A DNA stretch of 64,000 nucleotides from Lumnitzera littorea (taxonomy: Eukaryota > Streptophyta > Magnoliopsida > Myrtales > Combretaceae): the NCBI GenBank assembly GCA_024138015.1, contig JAMXBB010000008.1, positions 123,002 through 187,001 on the forward strand. The letters run 5' to 3'. Made by a program: the position numbers and the translations under genes. Shown piece by piece: positions 11,512 through 25,089 of this stretch (position 1 is its first letter; every line of letters starts with the position of its first letter). The notes beneath the pieces are model-generated. The model worked only from the letters and a program-made list of their open reading frames with translations. It was not told the DNA's origin and did no database searches.

Positions 11512-12400
11512 TGAATAGTGCAATGGAGCTAAGGTTAAATGGGGATAATCTAGGGATGTTTATACAGAATATCATTTTTAACAACAACATGGAGCAAATC
11601 GATGAGATTAGGACTATGAGCGAAAGTTAAGATCGGATTTGTTGATGGCTCTATACAAAAGCCTATAGAGAATGTAAAAAATTACACTAGGTAGTTGAAG
11701 TGTGATTTTATGATGAGGAGCTAGTTGTTAAATTCTATGATTGCTTATTTAAGTCAAAATTTTCTTTAAACGCAATCAACAAAGGAAATATGGGATGAAA
11801 TCAAGGAGCAATACGGGACTGCAAGTAGACCATTGATTTTTCAATTAAGACATAAAATTAGTAATGCTAAGCAAAATAATGCAACCGTAACTATTTATTA
11901 TAACAAATTACATCACTTTTGGGATGAACTACATGAACTTCATCCATTTCCTCATTGTGAGTGCAATTGGATGGAGTGTTGTACATGTGCTTTTATGTAC
12001 TGTGTTGTAGAGTATGAGTCTCATATGAAGTTGGTACAATTTCTAATAAGATTAAACAAACCCTATGAAGGAATGAGGAATAAGATCTTGTCAATAGATC
12101 CTCCTCCATTGGTTAATAGAGCTTATTATCTAGTTTAACAGGTAAAGAAGTAACAACAAGTTACAAGAGGGATCAATCTCAGTATTGATGCTGCTGCTTT
12201 TTTCAGTTAGTAAATCTAATATGGATGACAGAAAGAAGAATAAGTGAGATATATATTGTAGACATTGCAAATTGCAAGGACACTCTATTTAAACTTGCTT
12301 TCAAATTGTTGGATATCTCGATTGGTATAAGGGTAAAAAATGGAATTCTAGAGCTGTAAATAATTCTTAGGCTTCTTTTTGTCAAACAGGACTTGATGCA
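11512..12400 (+). pseudogene. Copia gag remnant
   Basis: Begins MNSAMELRLNGDN and continues with a well-preserved UBN2/copia gag core at 11770-12140: 'WDEIKEQYGTASRP', 'YYNKLHHFWDELHELHP', 'FLIRLNKPYEGMRNKIL'. Stops interrupt it near 11630, 11690 and 12136. A Cys/His knuckle-like region may follow near 12260-12330, but it is damaged. Confidence 0.75.
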
Positions 12401-12479
12401 ATAGGAAGTACAATGAATACTCCTTTCAAAGAAGGTATATTATACAATTTAAGTTCCTCAAGGCCTTAAGATAAAGAAT

Positions 12480-13428
12480 TCTTGCAAGGCTTATATCAAG
12501 AGATGATGAAACTCTTGAAGGAGAACCAAGGTTCTTCTAGTGTCTCTAATGCTGTATTAACTGTAGGTATGTTAGTTATTGGATCATTTTGTTTAACTGC
12601 CATTAATAATTCTTTGAATTCTTATATGGTTGACTCCGATGCAGCTGACCATATGACTCCACATTTCAATATACTTACTGATGTTGAACATTTCATTAAA
12701 CCAATTTCAATTAAACTTGTTGTCTTTCAGTCATACTCAATTTGAAATTGGTATTGAAACATGTGCTTTATGTGCCTAACTTTACACATAACTTGCTTTT
12801 TGTGTATAGACTTGTGTTTTACTTCCACTTAAGATGGTTATTAATCATTTTTCTTGCTAATTTCAGGCCTAGAACACTAGCAATGTTGTTGCATTTGCTC
12901 AAGCTAGAGATGGACTTTACATACTAAATCTTAGTAGGTCAAAAAATACTTATAATAGTTCTCTTAATGTTAGTGAATATGTTTCTTCTCATGTAAATGC
13001 TAGCCTTGCTAACAAAGATGTGTAATTAATACACAATAGGTTAAGACATACATCAATCTCAAAGTTAAGTCATTTAGATAAACATTGAGTTTTAATGATT
13101 TTGTTTGTGATTCTTATCAACAAGCTAAATTTCATAGATTTAGTTTTCCTGTCAGTCATCATTGAGCTTCTTTTGTGTTTGAATTGCTTTATGTTAATGT
13201 ATCGAGGCCTTATCATGTTGTTTCCTTAACTAGTGCTCAATACTTCTTAACCATTGTTAATGATTTTTCTCGCACAACTTGAACATATTTCATGCATCAT
13301 AAAGCACAAACACTAACCCTCTTAAAAGAGTATTACCATTATGTCTATAATCATTTCTCAGTTACTCCTAAGTTTGTTTGCACGAACAATGGAGGTGAAT
13401 TTGTTTCTATAAACCTTATAAAGTTTTT
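12480..13428 (+). pseudogene. Copia protease and N-terminal integrase remnant
   Basis: The protease active-site region is at about 12630: MVDSDAADHMTP, where functional copies carry D-S-G-A, so Gly is replaced by Asp. The integrase zinc-binding start 'HNRLRHTSISKLSHL' is near 13030. The core 'KFVCTNNGGEF' (usually TDNGGEF, with the catalytic Asp here read as Asn) is at about 13370-13400. Frames shift several times. The sequence stops abruptly at 13428, where an insertion begins. Confidence 0.75.
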
Positions 13429-16169
13429 GTTTAAACCCTAAATTGAACCCAAGTGCCCTAGATAACATTATAGGTCGATAAGGATGAATAAGTTAAAATT
13501 TTTATTAAATTATAAATTTGAATATATTATAAGTAAAAAAAACCCTAAAATTTTATCAAAACCTTAATCACATACAAAAACTCTAAATCCTATGTACACG
13601 TAAATACTGAAAATTGAACTCAAATTTAACCAAAACTCTAAAACTATAACCTTAAGCTTATAAAATGTATTAATGTACCCTAAAAGTAAAAAAACCCTAA
13701 TCAAATACGATTATTGACTAGCATACATAATCACGTAAAAATTGTTAACAAATGAGTTGAGAGAACTCTCAAATATTTAGAAATGCAAAAAGGAACAACT
13801 TAATTAACAAAATTTATAAAATTATGAATATTATTTCGTAACTATTGAAAATTCTATAATTTTATATTTAGAAAAGTCAACCTATTCCTTTTTTTAAGTT
13901 TTCCTTTTTCCTTCTTTCCTTTTTCCTTTTTCCTTTTTCTTTCTTTACTTTTTCCCTCTTCTATGTTTTCTTTCTTATGGAAGAATTTTTTGTAGCCCAT
14001 GTACTTAATTTAAGTGGTTAAGACTAAAATAAATAAGGTGTGGTCAAATCAATCTCCTTACATCTTATCCTTCTTTTGCTTTTGTTTTCTTTTACTTTTA
14101 CTTTTCCTTTTTCATTTGTGACGGCTTCTAGTGATAAAGGCATATTTTTCATGTTTTAAAGTACAAATTAAGATAGAATTATTATTGATTTTATAGAAAT
14201 CATTAAAGATTGGTACTTAATTATTTTCATTTGGACATTTCAGGAATTACAGGACTCAAGAGTAGAATTAAAGATGATTTAGAGTAATTTTACACAAAGG
14301 AACAAAGTTTGATTCAATACGTACAATTAGGGAATGAACGCAATTGACTTATAACTTATACCGGCGCCCTTTGAAGTCATCGTTGCCAGCACTTGATGGC
14401 CGTCGGCCTAAAAGCTAACCTTGCACTTATATTGCCGGCCTTCATGAAAAAAGAGTGTTATGTAAGTCAACCCTAATTTTTCTTATAAATAGCCTATGTT
14501 TCATCATTTAAGAGACGAGAGAATACACTTTCCTTATACGTAGAGAGTCGTAGAATAGTCTTTAGTTAATTCTTGAAGAATTCTTCGGGAGAATCACTTG
14601 GATCATTGAGAAGAATTTGCTTTTGTTGTGAAGACCAATTTAAAGTTGCAATTGAAGATTATCTTTTTCAATACAGAATTAGTGACATCTATTTCAATTA
14701 TTCCTATGCAATTTTATGAATTACTTATGCTTTCAATTATGAATTTCTTTGCAATTTCAATTAGTATTTGTGTTTGTGTTCCTAAATCCATGGCTAGCTA
14801 AATTTATTTGTAAGAATTGATGAAACCTTAGATAACTAAGATGACTATTATATTCATATTATAGGATTAAAAGATATATGAATGATTCATGATTGCAATT
14901 TTTATGATTTCGATTATAATTGTTCAATTGATTATAATTATTACAATCCCTAATGATATGGGAGTTGATATAAAGTTTGTTAGAAATTCTTAGTTGATTT
15001 GATTAATTAATGTGGAAGTAGAGTTAATTGAATTAATTAAAAATTATCTAGAAATTAACGCAATGTTCGGCGATTGATTATTCACTAAGACATTAGGGAT
15101 AATTAATTTAGAACATTAGACAATCATATTATCGGAAGAAAAATGATTATAATTTAGAGTCTACTATTAATTGGAAGATGCGAAAGCTGACTAATTAATT
15201 AAGAGTTTAAATCTTTAAGTTTTAAGGTATAATAATTTTACTTGAGTAACCATATAACTATTAATCTATATAACATGATAGCAATTCAATTGACATAATC
15301 TAGAGTGGATTCTGTTTTCCCACAATTCTCAATTGATTGCTTAATTTTAGATTTTTCATAGTTATTTTCTTTTCAATGGTTTTAGAGTAATTATTCGATT
15401 AATTAATTTAATTTTGCTTGCCTGAATATTGATAAGAACTAGCATATAATTAATAATTTCTTAGTCCTCAAAAGATCGATAACCTTACTTTCTCTATATT
15501 ACTTGATTCCACTCAGTATACTTGTTGGAGTATTCATGATTTATTTATATATATATTTTTTAAGCGAATCAGCATACTTGTACTTTGTAATTTCTTTTTT
15601 TTTTTTTCACATTTCCAAAGAGCTAAAACACAAAAGAACATACACATATCCTTTTTCCAAAACCAAAAAGCTCCTTGCCTTTTCTTATCTTCATCCTTTT
15701 GGTATTTATTTTCCTCTCAACAAACTATAAGAAGAAGAAGAAGAGTTCTTGGTTTACCATTTCAAGACATCACAAAGGAGTAATTATTTAGTATGTATGT
15801 TGTATATTATATTTAGTATTTCTTGTAACCCATATATTATGTACTTATTTTGTTGTATATTTTGTAGTATTATGTATTTTAGGGATTTGTTAAAGAATTT
15901 TTTTTTTATATTGTAATAACCTTGTAAAAATACTCCATGTACACATTGGAAGTTGTATGTAAAATGTTTATTCTATTATATTTTTTTTTCATGTACATAT
16001 GTATGTGTCTATATACATATATCTATATATATATATATATATGTATGTTAGGATTAAATATGTAAACATCTAGTACCTAAAATTATATGTATAAATATTT
16101 TTATAGTATGTATGTTTAATTATTTTCATTATTTTTATACATATATCTACATATGTATATGTTTCCAGT

Positions 16170-16208
<39 letters not shown>

Positions 16209-18426
16209 AGTACATAGCATATTTAGGTTTATATTGTAAATTTACATATTTATATAGATATAAATAAGATAAGAAAACCTAAGTATAAAAGTGTTTGTAT
16301 AAGTATAAAAATACATATATTAGTAGTATAATATAGTATAAGTACATGTATATGCCTAAATAGTATATGTGTAATATACTAAAATACTAAATCATTAAAT
16401 AATATAATATAATATATATATATACTTATACCATGAACTTAAAAGGAGGAAATAAGGTTAATTTACAAAATTTAATAAATTGTAATAATGGATATATATG
16501 TATAAATATTAAGTAAAGTTACAAAATAGGAAAAATCGGAAAATATAAAAAATCTATAAAATGATACGAGGAAAACCAAGAAGCTACCACATCAGCACTT
16601 TATATTTTTAATTAAATTCGTAATTAATAATAATAATAAAATAATTAATTAATTAGGAAATTACTGAAATAGTAAAAAGTGAATTAAATAAATATTTGAC
16701 CTTAAAAATAATATAATGAGTAAATTATTATAAAATAAACTTTAAAATAATAAAATTACAAAATATAAAATTTAGATATTTATTGAATCATAAATCTATA
16801 AAGAAAAGCTGAAAATAGTAATTTATAAATATTTAAGTCAAAATAATAAAATTCGTAATATTTTTAGACCAATATAAAAAATACAGATTATAACGTTCAA
16901 AACGGATCTAGTTATGTAAAAATACGCCCAAAAACGATAAAAATGGACTATAAGTTTATAAAAATAGGAACTAAAATGAAAAAATTATATACAATTAACG
17001 AAAAAACACAAACTGGAGATTTTATACGAATAGATAGCTAATTTAAGTAGTTAGTACTAAACATATGAATAGTTTAGTTATTTTACTCAAATACTTATTA
17101 CTTTTTATATTCCTTAAATGTCAAGTGATCACGATATCGATATCGATCTACCGGTAGACTATTACGATCCCTAACTACTATGGTCGAATGAATAATCCTA
17201 ATGATTCCATATATGTTCGTGCTTGTAGTTAATGAATATTAACTATTATTAATAATTAGATGATGTGTAGAGCTAGGTTATACATGTGTATGATACTGTT
17301 TGACAAATTATGAAATTACTTTAAAGTATAATAATGTATTATTTGTTACGTAGTAGATCCAATAAGAATTGATCTATTTGTGATTTTGATTAGTCATACA
17401 AAATTTGGACTTAATTATATTAGACTCAATTAAACTAAATCAAAACATGCATAAACATAAATTGCATAAGTAATTCTGACCATTACATCATACAGAGATA
17501 ACGAAAGGGTATACAAAGGTTAATAAATTATGATTATAATATTATAGTACGGTGCACATATATGATATAACCTTACCTTGACCCGTGAAATTACTTGGTG
17601 TTGGAGGTGCCAACCACCTAGCTAGGGGTTAAGTCCAAAGGCCTCTGTTGAGGGGTAAATGGACTGTGAAAGCCCACTTACAATCATACTTGGAACTTAG
17701 TTTTAATTAAAACTGAAAATAAATATATCATTTTATTTTATTTTTTTAATATGAAACGCAAAGTTTCATAGTTATATAAGTTCAGGTATGATACCTGAAT
17801 CTAATTGATGCCATATATACTCCAATTTTAACTTCGAAAAGCATTAAATTTGAGTTACATGTAGTACCTAATCACCTATTTGTATTTGTATAGCATTTTG
17901 TGTGTTCATGAATTCATATATTTAAAAATTAACCATTAAGTAACTTGTTTATTGTATGGTTAAGGGATAACTCACTAAGCTTTCTAGCTCATACTCCTAT
18001 AAAATGTTTTGTAGGAGAATCTCTTTATTACACCTGGATGCGGCATACCCGAGGTTAGTGGGAAGTTTTCTAGTTTGTGTGAATTCGAGCAAAGAGTTGA
18101 GAGAGTATTACTATTAATATAGCAAACTCTTAAGTAGAGACTAATTGTCTGGTATTATGTGTTATTTAGTATATTTGCTAGTTTATACAATAGTATATTA
18201 AAGACTTAATATATTTACTAATATGTATTGTAGTTATATTATGAAACTCATGTTAATATAACTATGTTGTGATATTACCTACGCTTGTATAACTCTTGAA
18301 TAATTAGTTCTCGTAATAGCCTTGTATATCACATGAAGGATTGTCGATTGAAAAGATGACCAATCTACGATCCTTTATACAATATACAGTGCCTACCACG
18401 ACTAAACCACCCCTCGGGTTGTGAAA
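13429..18426 (+). repeat. LTR-like insertion inside the copia integrase
   Basis: Copia integrase coding is lost at 13428 and resumes near 18440, so this ~5-kb block was inserted. It starts TGTTTAAACCC and ends in CGGGTTGTGAAA, a decayed form of the GGGTCGTGACA end common on plant Ty3/gypsy LTRs. No gag-pol was found, so a solo LTR is likely, enlarged by the nested 14116-15532 segment (outer part then ~3.6 kb). The flanks show no clean target duplication, so the exact ends are tentative. It contains (TA)n runs near 16024-16042 and 16170-16196. Confidence 0.5.
14116..15532 (+). repeat. Nested Athila-like solo LTR (~1.4 kb)
   Basis: Flanked by a direct TTCAT repeat (14111-14115 and 15533-15537), consistent with a 5-bp target duplication. 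It begins TTGTGACGG. A TATA box (TTATAAATAGCC, about 14484) is followed by text typical of Athila/Tat LTR R-U5 regions, ending near 'actcagtatacttgttgg'. Boundaries may be off by 1-4 bases, because TG...CA ends would give an imperfect duplication instead. Confidence 0.5.
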
Positions 18427-18439
18427 ATTTCATCTTCCT

Positions 18440-20745
18440 ATCAAACACTGTTTCATGCACATGGAATCTCACGTTAATAAAAAATAAAAAATAAAAAAAC
18501 TATCTCTTATATGGCACAATCAAATGGGTAAGTCGAACTTAAGCATCAACATTTATTAGACGCTTCTTGTGCCTTATGTATTCATGCTAACTTGCCCAAG
18601 GATTTTTGGGGCAATGTGTCTTAGCCTCCATATATCTCATCAACCACATGTTAATGAAGTCCTTATGATGGAATGGAAAACTCCTTTTGAAGTCCTTTTT
18701 CAAAGAAAACTGGATTATTTTTGTCTTAAGGTCTTTGGTTACCCATGTTATGTAGTTAATCTTTCTCCTCTAAAGGAGAAGCTCGATCCAAAGGTTTGAG
18801 ATGTATCTTTCTTGATTATGCAAATGGTTGTAAAGCTTATAAGGTCTTTGATCTTGTGGTTAAAAAATTATATGTCAATTGTAATGTTTGTTTTGTAGAA
18901 TATGTGTTTCCTTTTAAGCCCACAAGTCAATTGGAATCAACAGGGACCTTATCATAGGTCTCTTTTAAAACAGATGTTGCTCTACCTTGCTCCATACATG
19001 CTTAAACTGATTCGGGCAATTCCTCCTTGCAACCTATTAATCACTCTATTTCTTCCCCTTCACCAACTAATATTCAACCACTTAGGAAGTCTAATAGAGT
19101 CAAACATGCACCTACTTGGCTTTAAGATTATGTATGTTTTTTCTACTTTAGTATTGTTGGTTCAAACAATGTTGAACTTATTTCTAATACAACTGTAGAA
19201 TTTGATATAGGAAACAACTTAGTTTTTGGTCCTTTGCCTATAAGTTACCCTTTATTTTATTCATTTTATTTTAGCAACTATTCTATTGATTATGTTGCAT
19301 CCATTGCACACGTGTTGGCTATTTAAGAGCTAAAAAATTATTCATAAGCAGCTACTCAAAATAATTGGATTTAGGCGATGCCACTAGAATTAATTGCTTT
19401 GGAGAAAAATGATACATGGGAACTTATGTTGTTGCCTCATAACAAGAAGGCCATAGGTTGCTGTTGGGTCTATAAAATAAAGTATAAATCGGATGGTAGT
19501 GTAGAAAGGTATAAAGTCAGGCTTGTTGCTAAGGACTATACATAAATTGAGGGTAAGGATTACAATGAAACTTCTTCTCCGATTACTAAATTATCTACTG
19601 TTTAAATTTTAATTTTGGTTGCTATCGTTTCCTCTTAGCCCATTTATCAAATACACATTAACAATGCATTTCTTCATGGTCATTTACATGAAGAAATTTA
19701 TATGCTACCACTTGAGGGGTATCTTAAGGCTAGTCCTAATCAAGTTTGTTGACTCAAAAGGTCTTTGTATGGAATTAAACAAGCCTCTAGACAATAGAAC
19801 TTAGAGATTTCTAACTTTCTTATTTCTCATGGTTATTCATAATCTAAGCATGATGACTCACTCTTTATTTGGAAGCATGTAGATGGTTGTATGATTGTCT
19901 TGCTTTGCATAAATGTTAGTTACTGGTTCAAATAAGGCACTTATTTAAGATATTAAGCAGCAACTCCATGCTACTTTCACCATAAAAGATCTTGGCTGCT
20001 ATTTTCTTCACTTAGAGCTTTAGTGAACTTCTTCGGGTTGCTTACTTCATCAAAGCAAGATTACTCTTGATGTATTACTTAAAACTAGTTTGGCTTGAGC
20101 TAAACCAGTCACTACTCCATTACATTCTAGTTTTCATGTAACTACTGCATCAGGACCTAAATTGTCTAACCATGCTTTCTTTCAAAGATTGGTAGGGAAG
20201 CTCTCATATATTAATCACACACGTCTTGACATTAGCTTTACTGTACATAGCTTAAGTTAAGTTATGTCTAAGCCTCGTGAGGAGCATTTACATGCAGCAC
20301 TTCTTTGCAGTTGTCTACTTATTCATATGCTGATGGGGTGTGTTTCTTCATTGATTTCCTGGAAGGCCGAGAAATAATCTACAATTTCAACCTTGTCAAC
20401 AAAAGCTAAATATAGGAGTCTTGCCACTGCTATCAAATAATTCTTATAGGTCTCTTTTATCTCACGTGATTTTTCTATCTCTTTAGCTTTACTCATTACA
20501 ATTTACTATGACAACAAATCTACTTTACTTATTGTAAGCAATCCTTGCTTATACTCTCACACAAAGCACATTAACATTGATGTGCATTTTGTGCAAGAGT
20601 ATGTTACTTCTAGCTTTCTCTAGGTTGTTCATATTCCATCTCAGATGCAAATAGCTAATATTTTCACTAAGTCTTTAACTTCTCAGTAGCTTTAGTTCTT
20701 AGGGTCCAAGTTAGCGTTGCAAGTATCACCAACTTGAGGAGGGGA
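18440..20745 (+). pseudogene. Copia integrase C-part, reverse transcriptase and RNase H remnant
   Basis: Integrase coding resumes with 'MAQSNG', 'LPKDFWGN' and 'KTPFEVLFQRKLDYF' up to about 18800. The RT starts near 19380 with 'LEKNDTWELMLLPHNKKAIG' and continues to 'RSLYGIKQASRQ' near 19790. The usual YVDD region near 19890-19920 reads as non-consensus. RNase H 'HTKHINIDVHFVQEYV' and the terminal 'SQMQIANIFTKSL' lie at about 20560-20690. In-frame stops and frame changes are frequent. A polypurine tract (GAGGAGGGGA, about 20736-20745) ends the internal region. Confidence 0.8.
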
Positions 20746-21044
20746 AGATAAATTATTTGGTTTATTTATCTTGAGTTTTACAACTGTTTTATATTTTGTA
20801 CATGTGGACTTTAGCTTATAGGTGTTTTCTTCTTATTGGCTATTTAGTTTTCCTTTTAGTTATTTAGTTGTAGAATTAGTTAGTTAGTTACAATTCCTTA
20901 TGGTTTCTATAAATACTTTGTAATAGATGAAGCAAATCAATTAGATCATTTTTCATTTCCCTTATAAATATTTCCTCTTTGCTCATATATGGAAGTTTGG
21001 AATACTTCGTTCATGGTAGACGTTTGTACTCGAATCAAATTCCA
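20746..21044 (+). repeat. Copia right (3') LTR
   Basis: Matches 11120-11425 with scattered substitutions and small indels, including an extra 'tagt' unit near 20880. It directly follows the polypurine tract. The expected TG start reads AG here. The right edge is approximate because A-rich sequence follows. Confidence 0.8.
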
Positions 21045-21345
21045 AAAAAATACATTACAATTAAGGTAATTATTACAAGAAACTACCCATTACTAAAGTT
21101 ATTTCTTTTCTTAACCTATTAACAGGGATTTTCAAACCATCAATTACCGTTTTCCTTAAAATATATTTTTTTCAGTAAATAACCATATCATTTATAAGAA
21201 GAACCAAACCAAAAGACATTATCTAACATAAGAGCTCAACGCTTAGTTAATAACAGAAGTATTAGAAAATTGCAACATCAAACCATCTATACTACTATGA
21301 TACTTCATGAAGTCCTTAAACATAACATCAATAAAAAAAACTAGG

Positions 21346-24300
21346 TGTATCATGACCTAACAACATCATTATTGTGGTAGATTATCATGTACTGTATAAA
21401 GATCTACGATCAACCCCCTCATTGATCATAAGTCTTCTATACAACACACAAAGTTCCTTCCACTCCATGTCACCATTAGGCCCATAGATAAGTAATATCA
21501 AGTAGATTGACTAAAATTAACATTTACTTACAAAAATACTAAAGTAAAGGTGTGAAATTGTCGAATTTCACAATAAAAGAATATTACATTGTACTCAAAA
21601 CTATAAGAGAAACTAAATTGAGAAGATCTAACTAAGTAAATACATTTATAGTTCACTATTTACACAAAAAGTTCTCTCTTCTCATCCTGGACTCATACCC
21701 CGTCTTAGTGCGAGACTCACCTCGAGCATTCCACTGCCCGAATGAACAAAAAGATGGCCCTGCATCAAAAAAAATTTATTAGGGTGTAAGCTTACACTTA
21801 GTGAACAAATCTCTCCATCATACCATGCAAACAATATCTTTTATATGCATATCATATGAATATGTGCACAAACAAAATGCCAAACAATACATACAAGGAC
21901 CTAAGAGTTGCATGCAACTCATAATTTCACCCCTGTAGTCAGAGTTGGAGATAATTAACTGACACAAACCATCAACCGAGTCTTAGCACTTAGGTTTTTA
22001 TACCAATTGTACCATCGTGCTCAAATCAACTCAAACAATTATATAGTATATACAACTTTACTACTCATACAGGAAATATGCTTTCCTTTTCAGAAACTCA
22101 AATTTTTAAGCCAAAATTCCCAAGTTTAGTAGTATAGTGGCCTTCGCATCATACACCCTAAGCAAAAGCCATAAGACACGGCCCTTTGCTAACGGTTGGC
22201 ATCCCCTTGCACCTAATAAAGCCTAAAAACTCAAGATAGAGACTCAAAAATATATAAATGGCACATTTGCCTAATCCTAGTAAGAGACCCCGCTCTTGTG
22301 AACCCCTTCTCATCTTTTGCTTGAGGTAGCAGTTGGTATAGTTATAATACAAATATGAGAAATGCATGAATTATTGATTTTCTTAGTCGAATACTTTAAT
22401 TAATTCAATTTTCCATTGTGATCAAGAAATATCATTCCATACAATCCATACATACTATTATCACAACAATTCCCATTATTATCTCATTAGCAAGTCGTGG
22501 CATTCAAACCTAATACAATATACATGCATTTCCCATATCCCACAAGCATTCAAGTTCAATTTATAAATTTAAGTGTGACTACACTATAAGCAAAACCAAG
22601 TACCAAGTCATTGAGAATCACTCACTCAACCATAGTAAATTAGTTCTAGTAATCTAAGGGTAAATCCTCTCCAAAAGTCAGGTCCCTTGAACAATGCAAA
22701 TATGACAAAGTTAAGAGTTTGAGATAAAGTTAAAAGGCTAACCTAAAATTCTTTAAGTTACATTGTTTAACTTAGTTTCGTATTTTTCCCAGTTTTACTT
22801 AAAACTTCAATCGCATATAACTTACTTATTTTAAATCCAATTTTTATGATCTTATAGTCAATTTTCATTGTTTTCTAGTATACTTTAATGTAGTGTGGTT
22901 AGATTTTTGAGATGGGGCATGCAAATCTATCCACTAATTAGAACAGAAGTGGTCCTCATACTTTGGTGCTCTTTTAGGCTTAGTTTAGTTGTTGGGCTCT
23001 TTGTTATCTTAAGAAGTCTTTTGGGCTTAGGCTTAGGCTTAGGCTTGGGCTTAGAATTTCATTCTAAGCTTAAAATATTCTTTAAGGTCAGATTTCCAAC
23101 CTTACCTTATGGCTTTGGTGCTATCAATTTCTTCTTGGATTTTTATATAGGCTTAAGTGATCAAATGGGCTTATTTTTTTGTCTAAACTAAAGATAGTCG
23201 CTTATTGGGCTTAAGGAGTGTTACGTAGGCTTCTCAAGGGTCTTAAAACAACTTTTATAAATAGATTAAGGTGCTGGTTAGAAATTTGGTGAAGGCCCAG
23301 CTTAGAGTTTTGCTTTGAGAGTTTTAGGCTCAATTTTAAGTTTAAGGTTTTGTACACTTGTTATACTTTCTTTGGTTGGTCTTTTCACCTTACTTACTTG
23401 GTTTTATCATATTTTTAAGTGAATTTTCTTATGGTTCCAAATCTTGTCGTGATGATTCAAGGGTCATACACTTGGTTTTCCAACTTGTTTTATCGTTTCT
23501 TTAAGTTTAGAGATTAAATCATAAACCTATGTTACTCTTATTCCAACTTCAACTTAACTTTTCTTCCATAAGGTGATTATTTAGCTTATTTACTACATAA
23601 AAATGATTTATCTCATACTTATCATAAACTCTATGTCCTAGTTTATATCTTAAAAAGTTAGTTTCTTTATAAAAGTTTCATATAATGAATTTTCCTTTAT
23701 CTAAGACTAGTTTGAAGCATATGTGACCACATGAAGTCAAAAATAACATCTAAGTACTACACATACTCCTCACATCCAACATGTTATCTCTATATCCATA
23801 CACATATTTCATGATTTTCTCAACTTACAAACTCCTATTCTAAGTGCATGATATGTTTCTTACAAGATACTAACTTAATATGCTTATAATCCAACTTCCA
23901 TGTGAGAGATTCTTAAGCTTATTTCTTGAAGTGGCTAGCTATGTTATCACCTCATGTTCATGCCAATGTCTTCATGAAAATATGATCTCCTTACATGGCA
24001 TACTAACTCACTTTAACAAAGAAACAACTTACTCATCCTCAAAGCACAAAAATGATAGTTGTGCAACTAAGAGTCCTCTTAGCTCCTTGTTTTTCCTACC
24101 TCTTCTTATAAGTTCTTTTAATGATCAAGGTCTTGATGTTTAGGGTAGGCATTAGGAATATTCTAAAGTTTCTAAATATAGCTTTTAGAATTGGCAAAAA
24201 AAGGCAACCAATCAATATTGTGCTCTGGGATATGGAGCAATTGGGAGTACCAGCAATGTTGGATTTTGTGGGGTTAGGTTTCCTATTTTAGTTTGTGTTT

Positions 24301-24950
24301 GAAGTGAGAAAAAGGAAGTGAAAGTTGAGGGTAAAGAGTGAGAGAGAGTAACGGTTTTGAAAGAGAAAGAAGTGTGTCTAAGAAGCTTCACTTAGTTGTC
24401 TTTTATGATGTATAAAAGCTACACTTTGACATGATTAGATGATGTAGCATTAAGGGATAAATAGTAAGTATGTAAGACAATTTGACTGATGGTTAGGTCT
24501 CCTTTTAGGTGCATTGTGTTGTCTTGTCACTTATTTGAAAATTAAATTTATAAAATAATGTCATGACTTGTCCTTATGTAGTATAAGTTATAGTGGTATA
24601 TGAAAAGTGTCTTATCACTAGCTTTTGATAAGTTATCAATTAATAATTGATTCCAACTCTCAATTAATAAATTAATTAATGTGATTAGTTGGCTTACTTA
24701 TCCATATGTACAAGGCTTAAGCATTGAAAATAAGAGAATTGTCATATATATAATTCTTCTAGAGGTTGGTTCTTAAATCAGTTTGTAAGTTATGATTTAT
24801 TACTCATAAAATTATGAAATTTTTTAGAGTTGAACAAAATTATTTAAATTAAATTCCCAATTATTCGCTTAAGGTTACAAGTTCTTAATTATTTTAGAGT
24901 TTAGGGTTTTAAGTGACTTTAGGCTTGTTGTTATCATATTCGAGTTTTTA
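21346..24950 (-). repeat. Antisense Ty3/gypsy LTR-like block, boundaries uncertain
   Basis: The left edge TGTATCATGACC is the reverse complement of a GGTCATGATACA LTR end. About 60 bp in, the minus strand shares the pattern 'tacgatcctttatacaatat' (here 'cgtagatctttatacagt') with the 3' end of the block at 18360-18390. Around 21700-21810 the minus strand reads like the mid-region of a chromovirus LTR. No gag-pol is present. The right edge is a guess, and open frames within (22158-22367, 22895-23191, 23880-24143) have no recognisable domain. Confidence 0.35.
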
Positions 24951-25089
24951 TCGATAGTGAACTTTCTGAATTAAAAAAATAAGTTCGTTTTTAAATGTAA
25001 ACTTAAATCTTTAGTTTAGTTAATCCTTAGGAATAATCAAAATGTACTCTTAGTTGAATTGCATGCACGTTAAATAGTAAGGTTTATAA

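Larger units (their letters stand above)
11120..21044 (+). mobile_element. Ty1/copia LTR retrotransposon, decayed and interrupted
   Basis: Two related LTRs (11120-11425 and 20746-21044) bound a plus-strand internal region. A tRNA-iMet primer site follows the left LTR, and a polypurine tract precedes the right one. The order is gag, protease, integrase, reverse transcriptase, RNase H, which is the copia order. Frames are broken throughout, and the integrase is split by a ~5-kb insertion at 13429-18426. Several catalytic motifs are altered, so the element is dead. No clear flanking target duplication was found. Confidence 0.85.

Noticed and set aside
23020..23060. Tandem TTAGGC-like units resembling a telomere repeat
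   Set aside because: Only about four units, and the plant repeat is TTTAGGG. The surrounding DNA is rich in the 'gggctta' word, so this is local low complexity.
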